From Tethya wilhelma (lineage: Eukaryota > Porifera > Demospongiae > Tethyida > Tethyidae): DNA of 64,000 bases. The notes under the pieces were generated by a model that saw only the letters and a list, made by a program, of their open reading frames with translations, was not told the DNA's origin and searched no databases. Of this stretch, positions 25,071 to 36,532 are shown piece after piece. The DNA lies in NCBI GenBank assembly GCA_964030475.1, contig CAXIPT010000005.1, positions 6,185,546 through 6,249,545 on the forward strand, written 5' to 3'. Position numbers and translations under genes: made by a program. Each line of letters begins with the position of its first letter. The first letter of the stretch is position 1.

Positions 25071-27616
25071 ATGACTTCCAGAAAACCTCTCAAGCGACCT
25101 AACGAAGACAGAGGCACTGAAGACGAAGATATAGAACAACCATCACCAAAGAGAGTGAGATAAAAATAATTTCGTGATGACGACCAATTCCTTTTATCTG
25201 ACTTTTTACACATGCTACATCCACAAACATCATCAACAGAAGTGTTCTGCCCTTCCATCCCCGTCGGCCTGCACGGAGCCTGCTCCCTCCTCCCACCACC
25301 TTCCACCTCCCCCAAGGAGGGCTCGTCAGCTGACACTGGAGGAGGCCAAGAGGGGGACAGAGGAACCGGTGCGGGTCTACGCTGATGGGGTCTTTGATCT
25401 CTTCCACAACGGACACGCACGAGTGCTCATGCAAGCCAAGAATGCCTTCCCCAATACCTATCTTCTAGTTGGAGGTGAGTGATAAATAGTCCTAGATTGT
25501 CTCCAAATTATGTGTGGTTGAAGCAAAGGACAGTACGTCTATAATTTAAAGTAAATCGTGAAACATAACTTTGGAAGTTATAGTTCACGATTAACTTTAA
25601 TAGTCCATAAATTATAGCTGGTAAATTTAACAGGCTTAAAATTTGGCAAATTCCCATTTAGCATTATTGGTGATTTTTAATTAATTTCGCACGCTGCATT
25701 GTTTATATAGACGCATGTGTGTATAGAACTGTTTGACAATGTTTAATTTGGCAATTTGAAGAAGAATTTGATTCTTGCCAAATTTACCCGCTATACAGTA
25801 GTCTTCCCACATAACTTCATGACTTGCATTGACTCTTGTCTCTCTCCCCAGTCACCAATGATGAGCTCACTCACAAGCTGAAGGGAAAGACCGTTTTATC
25901 TGAACAGGAACGGTATAACTCTGTCCGACATTGTCGTTACGTCGATGAGGTCGTTGAAGCGTGTCCGTGGTTTATAACTGACGAGTTCCTTGAAGAGCAC
26001 CAGGTATTGCCGTGTACAAATCCTCAGCGTAGTAAAAGCTCAGTTTAGTCTCCCCTGTCCCTTCAATAGCTAATCCATCAACTTATGTCCAACTTCTTCT
26101 GGGAGTATAGTTGGCAGGCTTAAAATTTGACAAATTCCTGTTTTAGCATTATTGGCGACTTTTTTATTTGGCAATTTAATTTCGCACACTGCATTGTTTA
26201 TATGGGTGCATGTGCGTATAAAACTGTTTGGCGATTTGAAGAACAATGCGCCAATTCGCCAAATTTACCTGCTATACGGTACGTCATTGTATACATTAGT
26301 CTCACTGGCTAGACATTTGTTTTTCTCCTCATGGAACATCTGAGCAGTGAGACTATGCATATAGCAGCAATGCCATTTCCATCCTTTAGATTGACTTTGT
26401 TGCCCATGACGACCTGCCCTACAACTGTGGTGACACTGAGGATATCTACAAGCACATCAAAGAAATAGGCAAATTTGTACCCACTGAACGAACGCCTGGC
26501 ATCTCAACGTCTGACATCATTGCTCGAATCGTCCGTGACTACAACATGTACGTGAGCAGGAACTTGGACAGAGGCTATTCCGCCAAGGATCTCAACGTGG
26601 GCTACATGAAGGTAAGCTACTAGGTGTTTGAAACTAGTGCAGCTTTGATAATGTGATTGCAATACGTACAGTGAACATCTAAACTATGTTTGATGCTTGT
26701 ATTGGAGCTCTTGATTGCTGTCAATATTTGCATGTGCACTTGTTGCGAACAAAATAGAAGTTGTTTGCCTTTTTATGAATTTTGACTCTTAATGTCATTT
26801 TGTGTGCATCTTGTATGGTTTTGTTGCGTTAATAACGTTAGAATGGCACATAGTGTGTGTATGTATGTATGTATGTGCCTGTGTCTGTGTTTCTTTGTAG
26901 GCTGGTGAGGTTCGTATTCGTAAGAAGATGAGCAATCTGAAGCACAAGATGGGGGAGTGGGAGGAGAGGTCAATGGAGGGCATCAGAGGGTTCATCGGCC
27001 TCTTTGGAAGAGACGGACGTATCGTAAGTGAATCACTAGTTGCTGTGTTTTTATCTTCATAATTTTTTTCCTGCATTCATTTGGCACACCATTTGCTTCA
27101 CTATTATAATATACCGTATAGCACAAAATATTGGTGGGAATAAAATTTGGCGGATTGTCAAAAATTTCATGATTGGCGGATTTTATTTTGGTGTTAGCGT
27201 ATGAAGCAATAGATATATACTGTATGTGCATGCGCAAAAATGACTGTTTGGCAGATTTAATATTGGCAGATTTAATATTGACAGTCCTTACCAAAACGGC
27301 CAATCCGCCAAATTTTTGTGCTATATGTAGCACTTTCTTATTTGCCACAAACAATATACTTAGTAAGCTTTTATATGGAATACTGATTCATCGGGTATCT
27401 ACGTACCTATCTGGCCAATTCTAGTTCATTGGGTATCTAGCTCAGACGGTGCTATCTATGTATCCCTGTGTTCTATAGGCCGAGTTCTTCCACAACCAGA
27501 AGGACAAGATCAAAGCCGCCTGGTCCCCAGTGGGTTCACCTTCAAGGTCTAATGACGATGGAGGAGTCTTTCCACACCTCACTGATGGAGCACATGAGTC
27601 CGACAACGAAGATTAA
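25071..27616 (+). CDS. PCYT1: CTP:phosphocholine cytidylyltransferase
   Basis: Rate-setting enzyme of the CDP-choline pathway: CTP plus phosphocholine gives CDP-choline. Six exons (25071-25154, 25240-25474, 25852-26003, 26390-26611, 26901-27023, 27479-27616) give 317 aa. The basic N-terminus [13 protein letters not shown] could act in nuclear targeting. The catalytic domain has [18 protein letters not shown] with the H-x-G-H motif, then [30 protein letters not shown] and [19 protein letters not shown] with the RTxGISTS signature. An amphipathic Lys/Glu-rich helix follows ([17 protein letters not shown]), as in the membrane-sensing region. The phospho-tail is short (SPVGSPSR). Introns 2, 3 and 5 carry MITEs. 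Confidence 0.96.
25613..25799. mobile_element. MITE, family C, copy 1
   Basis: In PCYT1 intron 2. Left end tatagctggtaaattt and right end aaatttacccgctata are inverted. Interior matches copy 2 at 26105-26281: gcttaaaattt, tagcattattgg, ctgcattgtttatat and gaactgtttg-type blocks. Confidence 0.75.
26105..26281. mobile_element. MITE, family C, copy 2
   Basis: In PCYT1 intron 3, same orientation as copy 1 and about 80-85% identical by eye. The right end is aaatttacctgctatac. Confidence 0.75.
27112..27329. mobile_element. MITE related to family C, in PCYT1 intron 5
   Basis: Ends taccgtatagcacaaaa and ttttgtgctatatgta are inverted. The arms carry tggcggatt and aatccgcca. Same tatagc-type termini as families B and C but different interior. 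Confidence 0.7.
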
Positions 27617-27764
27617 AGGAATTTATTTATAAGAAAATTAAGTTTAATATTTATTTCTTTTCTTTTCTTTTTAACGCACGCCATGCACCATTGGTTGTGT
27701 ACACAAACTATTGACAGGTTTGACAGTTTTTGAAAAATTATATTAATTTTATGCACAATGAATT

Positions 27765-28694
27765 TCAGTGTTCCATAGTTCTATCATCCCCTCCACCTCC
27801 CCCTCCTTCACTGGTGAACGAAGTGTCCATTCCTTTCTTGTGCATGTGACGGACGGTGGCTCCACCAAACCCACCTCTATCTGCATCATAGTCCATACGA
27901 TACTCGTCCCTCACCTAACAATGGAATGTGTGCACGCATGTACAGTAGCTAATAGTAACTCTAATAGTAGCACACCTTCTCACACATGTGGAGTGCATCG
28001 AGGAGACATAGAAAGAGAACAAGAGGAAGAAATGCTAAGAGGATGACCGACTAATAATCTATAAGGTTTGGGTTTGCATGCAAATCTCTGCTAAACTTTT
28101 CTCCCAGAATGATCCTCCTCTTTCTACAGTTCCTTGATAAATGTCACTCTATTGAGCTAAGGAATGGTGTCCTACCTGTCCTCCTGACTTTCCTCTGCCA
28201 TATTGCCTTCCTTCTACGAAACCAATGTCCCAATCAGCTCTTATAATTCTGTCGTCCAGTTTTGTACCACTGATGTACTGGATAGCACCCCGGGCTCCAG
28301 TTTGAGTGTAGTACCTGGTCAATTAAACCAGTTTAAGAATCCAACAGAGGAGAAGAAAATAAACACATTTTTTAACTCTAAATTTCCAAACAGATAAGGA
28401 AAAAGGATACTCGACAAAACAGAATCCACAAGGTGTCTTCTTGACGCGATCAAGACCCATGATCACCCTCTTTACCTCTCCACACAGTGAGAAGAGCTCG
28501 TAGATCTGATCCTCGGTGGTGTAGAAGGAGAGGTTGCCGACGTACAGGGTCAGACTCTTGGCTAGCTTCTCCTGGTAGTCTTCATTGGAGAGCTATGCAC
28601 ACAGAGGTGGGCATTATTTAGAATCTTACTCGATACGGATATACAGCTCACTTACACCGCTCTTGTGGTCGACATACTGACTCTTAACACTCAT
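27765..28694 (-). CDS. NCBP2: Nuclear cap-binding protein subunit 2 (CBP20)
   Basis: Small subunit of the nuclear cap-binding complex, which binds m7G-capped RNA together with CBP80. Four exons (28694-28656, 28592-28411, 28314-28176, 27914-27765) give 169 aa. A single RRM holds RNP2 [10 protein letters not shown] and RNP1 [11 protein letters not shown]. The cap-stacking and C-terminal block [33 protein letters not shown] is split over two pieces here ([11 protein letters not shown] and [19 protein letters not shown]) and nearly invariant in the family. The final Gly-rich tail is longer and unique. The start is 187 bases from the divergent esterase gene. Confidence 0.95.
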
Positions 28695-28881
28695 GGTGAA
28701 CAGTAGGGGATACCAGTTGCCTCCTTCCCCCCTCAATGCGATGATAGAACGCAACAGCAGTTCGCCTATCAACTTCAAATAATGACGTAATGGGTTGGTC
28801 CAGTCCACGTGCAGCCCAGCCCACTTAACGAGCCCCTCCCACGTATGAATTGGTCACATGAAGCTTGCATTGTGAACAATC
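28695..28881. promoter_or_regulatory. Divergent promoter, NCBP2 / PAE-1
   Basis: The interval between opposite start codons is 187 bases. It carries cccctcccac, also found upstream of the other two esterase paralogues. Confidence 0.5.
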
Positions 28882-30754
28882 ATGAAGCTGTTGCTTGTCT
28901 CTCTCGCCTTTTTCCTCACTCTAGAGGTTGGTTGTCAGGCCATGAATATCAAGAATGCCACACTAGTAGTGCTAGAAAATGCAGCACAGCCATCTGTGGT
29001 AAGAAACTCTCTCAAAGATCATTCTTCATCTTGGATGATTTATCTGTGGTCCATCATCTCCAGGGTGCCATGTGTCTTGATGGATCTCCAACTGGTTACT
29101 ACATTCGCAAGGGAGAAGGAGATGGAGCCAAGAAGTGGATCCTTCATCTTGGGGGTGGAGGGTGGTGCAATGACACCACTGAATGTTACAAGAGGAGTAA
29201 GACCTGGCTAGGTTCATCAAAGACATGGCCCAAGACTTACGATCTGAATGGACTTCTTTCTGATAATAAGACTGTCAATCCTGATTTCTACAACTGGAAT
29301 ATTGTCTATATGATGTACTGTGATGGAGCATCCTTTGCCAGTGAACTGTGAGTTCAGTGATAAATGGGTCCATTGTTAACTCGTATGTACCTTATACCTT
29401 CTGTTCTTGCAGAGCTAAGCCTGTGACTTACAACAACACAAAGCTGTATTTCAGGTACGTTTAGTTGAAAGGAATTGATTATTCCACCATCTTTATCTCT
29501 CTTTCTTTCTCTTCAGAGGAAGGAGAAACCTTCATGCTCAACTGATGGACTTGAGGAAAAATTACAATTTGGGTAATGCAACTGATGTTGTCTTCACTGG
29601 ATGTTCAGGTAGTACTGAAAATGGGGAAAAAATGCAATCATAAAAATAAGTGAAAAAAATTACTAAACTTTGCACGTTGTTGTCCAGCTGGAGGTCTAGC
29701 TGTGTATCTCCATGCCGATGCTATTAGGGTGCAATTCTCTAGGACTGTCAAGTTTAGAGCTTTTCCTGATGCTGGGTAAGGTCACCTATATACAGTAACT
29801 TATAGAGTTGAAAACTATCCATATGGATCTATAAATGTTGCAGTTTCTTCCTTGACATAAAGAACTACAAGACAAAGAATTTCACTTTCCGTGAAGGAGC
29901 AAACTACAGTGAGTGCATTGAACTGTGCAGAAATGTATGCTTAATAATGCTCAGCAATTTTCTGTTGCAGCATTTCACTTCCAGAACTGCAGTGGAGGCG
30001 TAAACCGAGGTTGTCTTCAAGCTATGAAGAAGAATGAAACATGGAAATGTTTCTTTGCTCCTGTAAGTAGTCTGAGGTCTATCATATAAATGATCACAAG
30101 TGCTTGCTATGGATGCAGCAGGCTAGCAGCACGCTATATATATATGCATTCTCATTTTACTATTGTTCAATTCCAAACACATTATTAGACTCAATCGTGA
30201 GATTTAATATGACATTGTACACACACAATGTCAATGTCATTAATTTTGTTCAATTCTACATCTGCAGTACTCATACAAATACATCAGGACTCCGATATTC
30301 GTACTCAACTCTCTTTATGACACAGCTCAGCTACAGGGCATCTATGACCTCCCTTGTCTCCCACCAAACTGTAGCAAGCAAGAGTTAGATTCACTGGACT
30401 ATTTCAGAGAGGCAAGCTTCGAATAAAGTGGCTAGTATGTCATTTAATCACAGATTTCACATTTCCTGTATCTATGCTTTGTAGGAGATGGTAGCAGAAG
30501 CAGATCCAGTGATAAACTCTCCTTATACAAATGGCTATATGTTTGACTCATGCCTTGTGCATTGTCAGACACTCGATGATAAAACTTGGATGAGCTACAC
30601 TGTTGGTGGTGACACTATTCAGAAGGCCTTCTCTAAGTGGTACTTTGGTAAGTGGGACACCACCAGCAGCAGAGTGAAGCTTCTGGACTGTGACGACTAT
30701 CCCTGCAATCCAACATGCCCAAAGGCCCGTACGCTTGCATTTGATAGTTGGTAA
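28882..30754 (+). CDS. Pectin-acetylesterase/Notum-family secreted hydrolase, paralogue 1
   Basis: Alpha/beta hydrolase of the PAE family, which includes plant pectin acetylesterases and animal Notum. Nine exons (28882-28998, 29064-29347, 29413-29454, 29517-29608, 29688-29775, 29844-29908, 29971-30062, 30268-30411, 30485-30754) give 397 aa. A signal peptide (LLLVSLAFFLTLEVGCQA) starts it. Then GAMCLDGSPTGYYIRKG, LGGGGWC, the nucleophile block GCSAGGLAVYLHAD, the Asp block FVLNSLYDTAQ and the His block DSCLVHCQ give a complete catalytic triad. These motifs are closer to plant PAEs than to Wnt-deacylating Notum (by recall). Several N-x-S/T sites. Intron 8 uses a GC donor (30412-30413). The 3' part from 29673 is repeated at 33239. 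Confidence 0.88.
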
Positions 30755-30939
30755 ATGCAAACTAAGAATACTAAATTTTTGCAGAACAATTATTTGTAAT
30801 ACTTATAGTTCTCTTTGTGTGCTGCTGAACTCCTCTCGTAAATATGTTTACAATGTCATGTGTACCTAATTTGAGTTTTTCTTTAATTAATGCTAATTAT
30901 ATAAATTAACTATGACGTAATGGACAGGGGGAGGGGTTA

Positions 30940-30960
30940 CAGCCCCTCCCACTATATAGC
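30940..30960 (+). promoter_or_regulatory. TATA-like core promoter of PAE paralogue 2
   Basis: The stretch cccctcccactatatagctt lies about 40 bases before the ATG at 30992. Paralogue 3 keeps the flanking cctcccactagcttgcaaaggtcac but lacks the tata part. Confidence 0.5.
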
Positions 30961-30991
30961 TTGCAAAGGTCACAATTCAAGACAGCCAACC

Positions 30992-32759
30992 ATGAAGCTG
31001 GTGTCCCTCTCACCCATAGTACTCCTTACTCTAGTGGTTGGTTGTCAGGCCAACATCAAGAATGCAACACTAGTACTGCTAAAAGATGCAGCACAGCCAT
31101 CTGTGGTAAGAAACTCACTAGAAATATTCATCTTGGATGGTTTATCTGTGGTCCATCATCTCCAGGGTGCCATGTGTCTTGATGGGTCTCCAACTGGCTA
31201 CTACATTCGCAAGGGAGAAGGTGATGGAGTCAAGAAGTGGATCCTTCATCTTGGGGGTGGAGGGTGGTGCAATGACACCACTGAGTGTTACAACAGAAGT
31301 AAGACCTGGCTAGGTTCATCAAAGACATGGGCTAAGAGTACAAGTCTTGATGGACTTCTTTCCGATAACAAGACTGTCAATCCTGATTTCTACAACTGGA
31401 ACATTGTCTATATGATGTACTGTGATGGAGCATCCTTTGCCAATGAACTGTGAGTTCAATGATAAATGGGTCCATTGTTAACTCATACCTTTCGTTCGTA
31501 CAGAGCAAAGCCTGTGATATACAACAATACAAAACTGTACTTCAGGTACGTTTTAACAATATGGTATAAATTCCATTATCTTAGCAGCAATGTCTTTTTA
31601 TTTATTGTTTCTCTTCAGAGGGAGAAGAAACCTTCGTGCTCAACTGATGGACTTGGAGAAAACTTACAATTTGGGCAGTGCAATTGATGTTGTCTTCACT
31701 GGGTGTTCAGGTATGCTACAAACTAATGAGATGATGGTCCTATAGATATCATTCAGCTTACCCTGGTACACACAGCTGGTGGTCTAGCCGTGTATCTCCA
31801 TGCCGATGCTGTTAGGGTGGAATTCTCTGACACTGTCAGGTTTAGAGCTTTTCCTGATGCTGGGTAAGGTCACCTATGTACAGTAACTAATAGAGTTGAA
31901 AACTATCAGTATAGATCTATAAATGTTGCAGTTTCTTTCTTGATATGAAGAATTACAAGACAAATGAGTTCACTATCCGTAAATTTGTAAACCACAGTAA
32001 GTGTATCAAACCACATGCAGTGTACACATGCATGATTGTGAACATGCTTTAATTTTTTTGTTGCAGCATTTGCCTTCCAGAACTGTAGTGGAGGCGTAAA
32101 CCAAGACTGTCTCAAAGCTATGAAGAAAAATGAAACATGGAAGTGTTTCTTTGCTCCTGTAAGTGGTCTGAAGTCTATCCTATAAAATTAATGATCACAT
32201 GCAAGACTTATAGTTGAGAGTACAATAATTATATTCTTAGAGTAACACATCTTTTATTGTTCCGTTCCACAGTACTCTTACAAATACATCAGGACTCCGA
32301 TATTCGTACTCAACTCTCTTTATGACACAGCTCAGCTGAAGGGCATCTATGGCCTTCCTTGTCTCCCACCAAACTGTAGCAAGCAAGAGTTGGATTCAAT
32401 GGACTATTTCAGAGAGGTGGGCTTATAACTAAAGTGGAAAAAAATTATAGTCACAAAATCATACAGATACTGTTCGTGGTATGTACATGTATGCTTTGTA
32501 GGAGATGGTAGCAGAAGCAGATCCAGTGTTAAACTCTCCTCGTACAAATGGATTTCTATTTGACTCGTGCCTGGTCCATTGTCAGACACTGTATGATGAA
32601 ACTTGGACCAGCTATTCTGTCGGTGGTGACACTATTCAGAAGGCCTTCTCAAAGTGGTACTTTGGTGAGTGGGACACCACTGGCAGCAGAGTGAGGCTTC
32701 TGGACTGTGACGACTATCCCTGCAACCCAACCTGCCCAAAGGCCCACGAAGGAGAATAA
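30992..32759 (+). CDS. Pectin-acetylesterase/Notum-family secreted hydrolase, paralogue 2
   Basis: Nine exons (30992-31105, 31166-31449, 31504-31545, 31619-31710, 31776-31863, 31932-31996, 32067-32158, 32273-32416, 32502-32759) give 392 aa. The N-terminus MKLVSLSPIVLLTLVVGCQA is a signal peptide. Triad blocks GCSAGGLAVYLHAD, FVLNSLYDTAQ and DSCLVHCQ are all intact. Intron positions match paralogue 1, so the genes arose by tandem duplication. The first intron is exactly 60 bases without an in-frame stop, so its retention would add 20 residues. AATAAA is at about 32798. The whole gene is repeated without visible change at 34558-36325. Confidence 0.88.
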
Positions 32760-32900
32760 TGATTATTGCTTTTAAATAACTGAGGAGTTAATTATACAAT
32801 AAATTAATAGTCCTGATTGTGTTGCTGAACCTATTAAAGAAACACTTTTACTTAAATATCCATGATTGTACCAAGATTACACTAAATAATGATGACCTAA

Positions 32901-33238
32901 NAGAGACCTTCTCACTGACCAGCTACGGTGACGACACATTTAATGCAACAGCTTCTGTCTTGTACCGAAGCTGCACATGTGGCCGGCGCCAATGGACATG
33001 TTCTGGACAGTTTGATAACGTGTTCTCTCAAAGCACTAGAGAAGTACAACAAGGTTTGTAACGTGTGAATAAATCACAACTGCATGTGGTCTTGTCACCA
33101 ATCATAGCTCGGTTAATTGTATGTGATTCATATTTCTTTTCCTTTTCTGTCGTTTGTATTTTTGCATGCACACATCGATTAGGCCAACCTGTTGTTCTAT
33201 CTGTCGAGGTAAGAGCTAGGTCTATTGATGATTGTCAN
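32901..33238 (+). other. Fragment of an unrelated gene between two single Ns
   Basis: A 336-base piece is bounded by Ns at 32901 and 33238. It encodes ETFSLTSYGDDTFNATASVL, RSCTCGRRQWTCSGQFDNVF and SQSTREVQQ, then a donor (about 33054); a second short exon (33182-33209) encodes QPVVLSVE. This looks like part of an extracellular, Cys-containing protein that has nothing to do with the esterases. I do not recognise it. It probably belongs elsewhere in the genome. Confidence 0.65.
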
Positions 33239-33253
33239 CACGTTGTTGTCCAG

Positions 33254-34320
33254 CTGGAGGTCTAGCTGTGTATCTCCATGCCGATGCTATTAGGGTGCAA
33301 TTCTCTAGGACTGTCAAGTTTAGAGCTTTTCCTGATGCTGGGTAAGGTCACCTATATACAGTAACTTATAGAGTTGAAAACTATCCATATGGATCTATAA
33401 ATGTTGCAGTTTCTTCCTTGACATAAAGAACTACAAGACAAAGAATTTCACTTTCCGTGAAGGAGCAAACTACAGTGAGTGCATTGAACTGTGCAGAAAT
33501 GTATGCTTAATAATGCTCAGCAATTTTCTGTTGCAGCATTTCACTTCCAGAACTGCAGTGGAGGCGTAAACCGAGGTTGTCTTCAAGCTATGAAGAAGAA
33601 TGAAACATGGAAATGTTTCTTTGCTCCTGTAAGTAGTCTGAGGTCTATCATATAAATGATCACAAGTGCTTGCTATGGATGCAGCAGGCTAGCAGCACGC
33701 TATATATATATGCATTCTCATTTTACTATTGTTCAATTCCAAACACATTATTAGACTCAATCGTGAGATTTAATATGACATTGTACACACACAATGTCAA
33801 TGTCATTAATTTTGTTCAATTCTACATCTGCAGTACTCATACAAATACATCAGGACTCCGATATTCGTACTCAACTCTCTTTATGACACAGCTCAGCTAC
33901 AGGGCATCTATGACCTCCCTTGTCTCCCACCAAACTGTAGCAAGCAAGAGTTAGATTCACTGGACTATTTCAGAGAGGCAAGCTTCGAATAAAGTGGCTA
34001 GTATGTCATTTAATCACAGATTTCACATTTCCTGTATCTATGCTTTGTAGGAGATGGTAGCAGAAGCAGATCCAGTGATAAACTCTCCTTATACAAATGG
34101 CTATATGTTTGACTCATGCCTTGTGCATTGTCAGACACTCGATGATAAAACTTGGATGAGCTACACTGTTGGTGGTGACACTATTCAGAAGGCCTTCTCT
34201 AAGTGGTACTTTGGTAAGTGGGACACCACCAGCAGCAGAGTGAAGCTTCTGGACTGTGACGACTATCCCTGCAATCCAACATGCCCAAAGGCCCGTACGC
34301 TTGCATTTGATAGTTGGTAA
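33254..34320 (+). pseudogene. 5'-truncated duplicate of PAE paralogue 1 (exons 5-9)
   Basis: Exon 5 onward (33254, 33410, 33537, 33834 and 34051 starts) repeats paralogue 1, beginning right after the N at 33238. No signal peptide or first four exons exist here. The GC donor is repeated too. Likely an assembly duplicate rather than a pseudogene in the animal. Confidence 0.85.
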
Positions 34321-34557
34321 ATGCAAACTAAGAATACTAAATTTTTGCAGAACAATTATTTGTAATACTTATAGTTCTCTTTGTGTGCTGCTGAACTCCT
34401 CTCGTAAATATGTTTACAATGTCATGTGTACCTAATTTGAGTTTTTCTTTAATTAATGCTAATTATATAAATTAACTATGACGTAATGGACAGGGGGAGG
34501 GGTTACAGCCCCTCCCACTATATAGCTTGCAAAGGTCACAATTCAAGACAGCCAACC

Positions 34558-36325
34558 ATGAAGCTGGTGTCCCTCTCACCCATAGTACTCCTTACTCTAG
34601 TGGTTGGTTGTCAGGCCAACATCAAGAATGCAACACTAGTACTGCTAAAAGATGCAGCACAGCCATCTGTGGTAAGAAACTCACTAGAAATATTCATCTT
34701 GGATGGTTTATCTGTGGTCCATCATCTCCAGGGTGCCATGTGTCTTGATGGGTCTCCAACTGGCTACTACATTCGCAAGGGAGAAGGTGATGGAGTCAAG
34801 AAGTGGATCCTTCATCTTGGGGGTGGAGGGTGGTGCAATGACACCACTGAGTGTTACAACAGAAGTAAGACCTGGCTAGGTTCATCAAAGACATGGGCTA
34901 AGAGTACAAGTCTTGATGGACTTCTTTCCGATAACAAGACTGTCAATCCTGATTTCTACAACTGGAACATTGTCTATATGATGTACTGTGATGGAGCATC
35001 CTTTGCCAATGAACTGTGAGTTCAATGATAAATGGGTCCATTGTTAACTCATACCTTTCGTTCGTACAGAGCAAAGCCTGTGATATACAACAATACAAAA
35101 CTGTACTTCAGGTACGTTTTAACAATATGGTATAAATTCCATTATCTTAGCAGCAATGTCTTTTTATTTATTGTTTCTCTTCAGAGGGAGAAGAAACCTT
35201 CGTGCTCAACTGATGGACTTGGAGAAAACTTACAATTTGGGCAGTGCAATTGATGTTGTCTTCACTGGGTGTTCAGGTATGCTACAAACTAATGAGATGA
35301 TGGTCCTATAGATATCATTCAGCTTACCCTGGTACACACAGCTGGTGGTCTAGCCGTGTATCTCCATGCCGATGCTGTTAGGGTGGAATTCTCTGACACT
35401 GTCAGGTTTAGAGCTTTTCCTGATGCTGGGTAAGGTCACCTATGTACAGTAACTAATAGAGTTGAAAACTATCAGTATAGATCTATAAATGTTGCAGTTT
35501 CTTTCTTGATATGAAGAATTACAAGACAAATGAGTTCACTATCCGTAAATTTGTAAACCACAGTAAGTGTATCAAACCACATGCAGTGTACACATGCATG
35601 ATTGTGAACATGCTTTAATTTTTTTGTTGCAGCATTTGCCTTCCAGAACTGTAGTGGAGGCGTAAACCAAGACTGTCTCAAAGCTATGAAGAAAAATGAA
35701 ACATGGAAGTGTTTCTTTGCTCCTGTAAGTGGTCTGAAGTCTATCCTATAAAATTAATGATCACATGCAAGACTTATAGTTGAGAGTACAATAATTATAT
35801 TCTTAGAGTAACACATCTTTTATTGTTCCGTTCCACAGTACTCTTACAAATACATCAGGACTCCGATATTCGTACTCAACTCTCTTTATGACACAGCTCA
35901 GCTGAAGGGCATCTATGGCCTTCCTTGTCTCCCACCAAACTGTAGCAAGCAAGAGTTGGATTCAATGGACTATTTCAGAGAGGTGGGCTTATAACTAAAG
36001 TGGAAAAAAATTATAGTCACAAAATCATACAGATACTGTTCGTGGTATGTACATGTATGCTTTGTAGGAGATGGTAGCAGAAGCAGATCCAGTGTTAAAC
36101 TCTCCTCGTACAAATGGATTTCTATTTGACTCGTGCCTGGTCCATTGTCAGACACTGTATGATGAAACTTGGACCAGCTATTCTGTCGGTGGTGACACTA
36201 TTCAGAAGGCCTTCTCAAAGTGGTACTTTGGTGAGTGGGACACCACTGGCAGCAGAGTGAGGCTTCTGGACTGTGACGACTATCCCTGCAACCCAACCTG
36301 CCCAAAGGCCCACGAAGGAGAATAA
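34558..36325 (+). CDS. Duplicate assembly of PAE paralogue 2
   Basis: Complete nine-exon copy of the gene at 30992-32759, offset 3566 bases, with intact start, triad motifs and stop. Because introns and flanks are also identical, it should be counted once with that gene unless read depth shows two copies. Confidence 0.85.
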
Positions 36326-36532
36326 TGATTATTGCTTTTAAATAACTGAGGAGTTAATTATACAATAAATTAATAGTCCTGATTGTGTTGCTGAACCTAT
36401 TAAAGAAACACTTTTACTTAAATATCCATGATTGTACCAAGATTACACTAAATAATGATGACCTAATAGTACCTTGCTGCACAGCCCCACCCACTAATGA
36501 GCTCCTCCCACTAGCTTGCAAAGGTCACCTGC

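Larger units (their letters stand above)
33239..36466 (+). repeat. Exact 3,228-base direct repeat of 29673-32900
   Basis: Offset is constant at 3566 bases and no mismatch was seen in the exons, introns or intergenic parts compared. Both ends coincide with isolated Ns (33238 and, for the first copy, 32901). Introns of real paralogues here have diverged strongly, so identical introns indicate one locus assembled twice. Confidence 0.92.

Noticed and set aside
30992..36325. Five esterase paralogues
   Set aside because: Two of the apparent five are an exact reassembly of the first two, introns included; three distinct genes remain.
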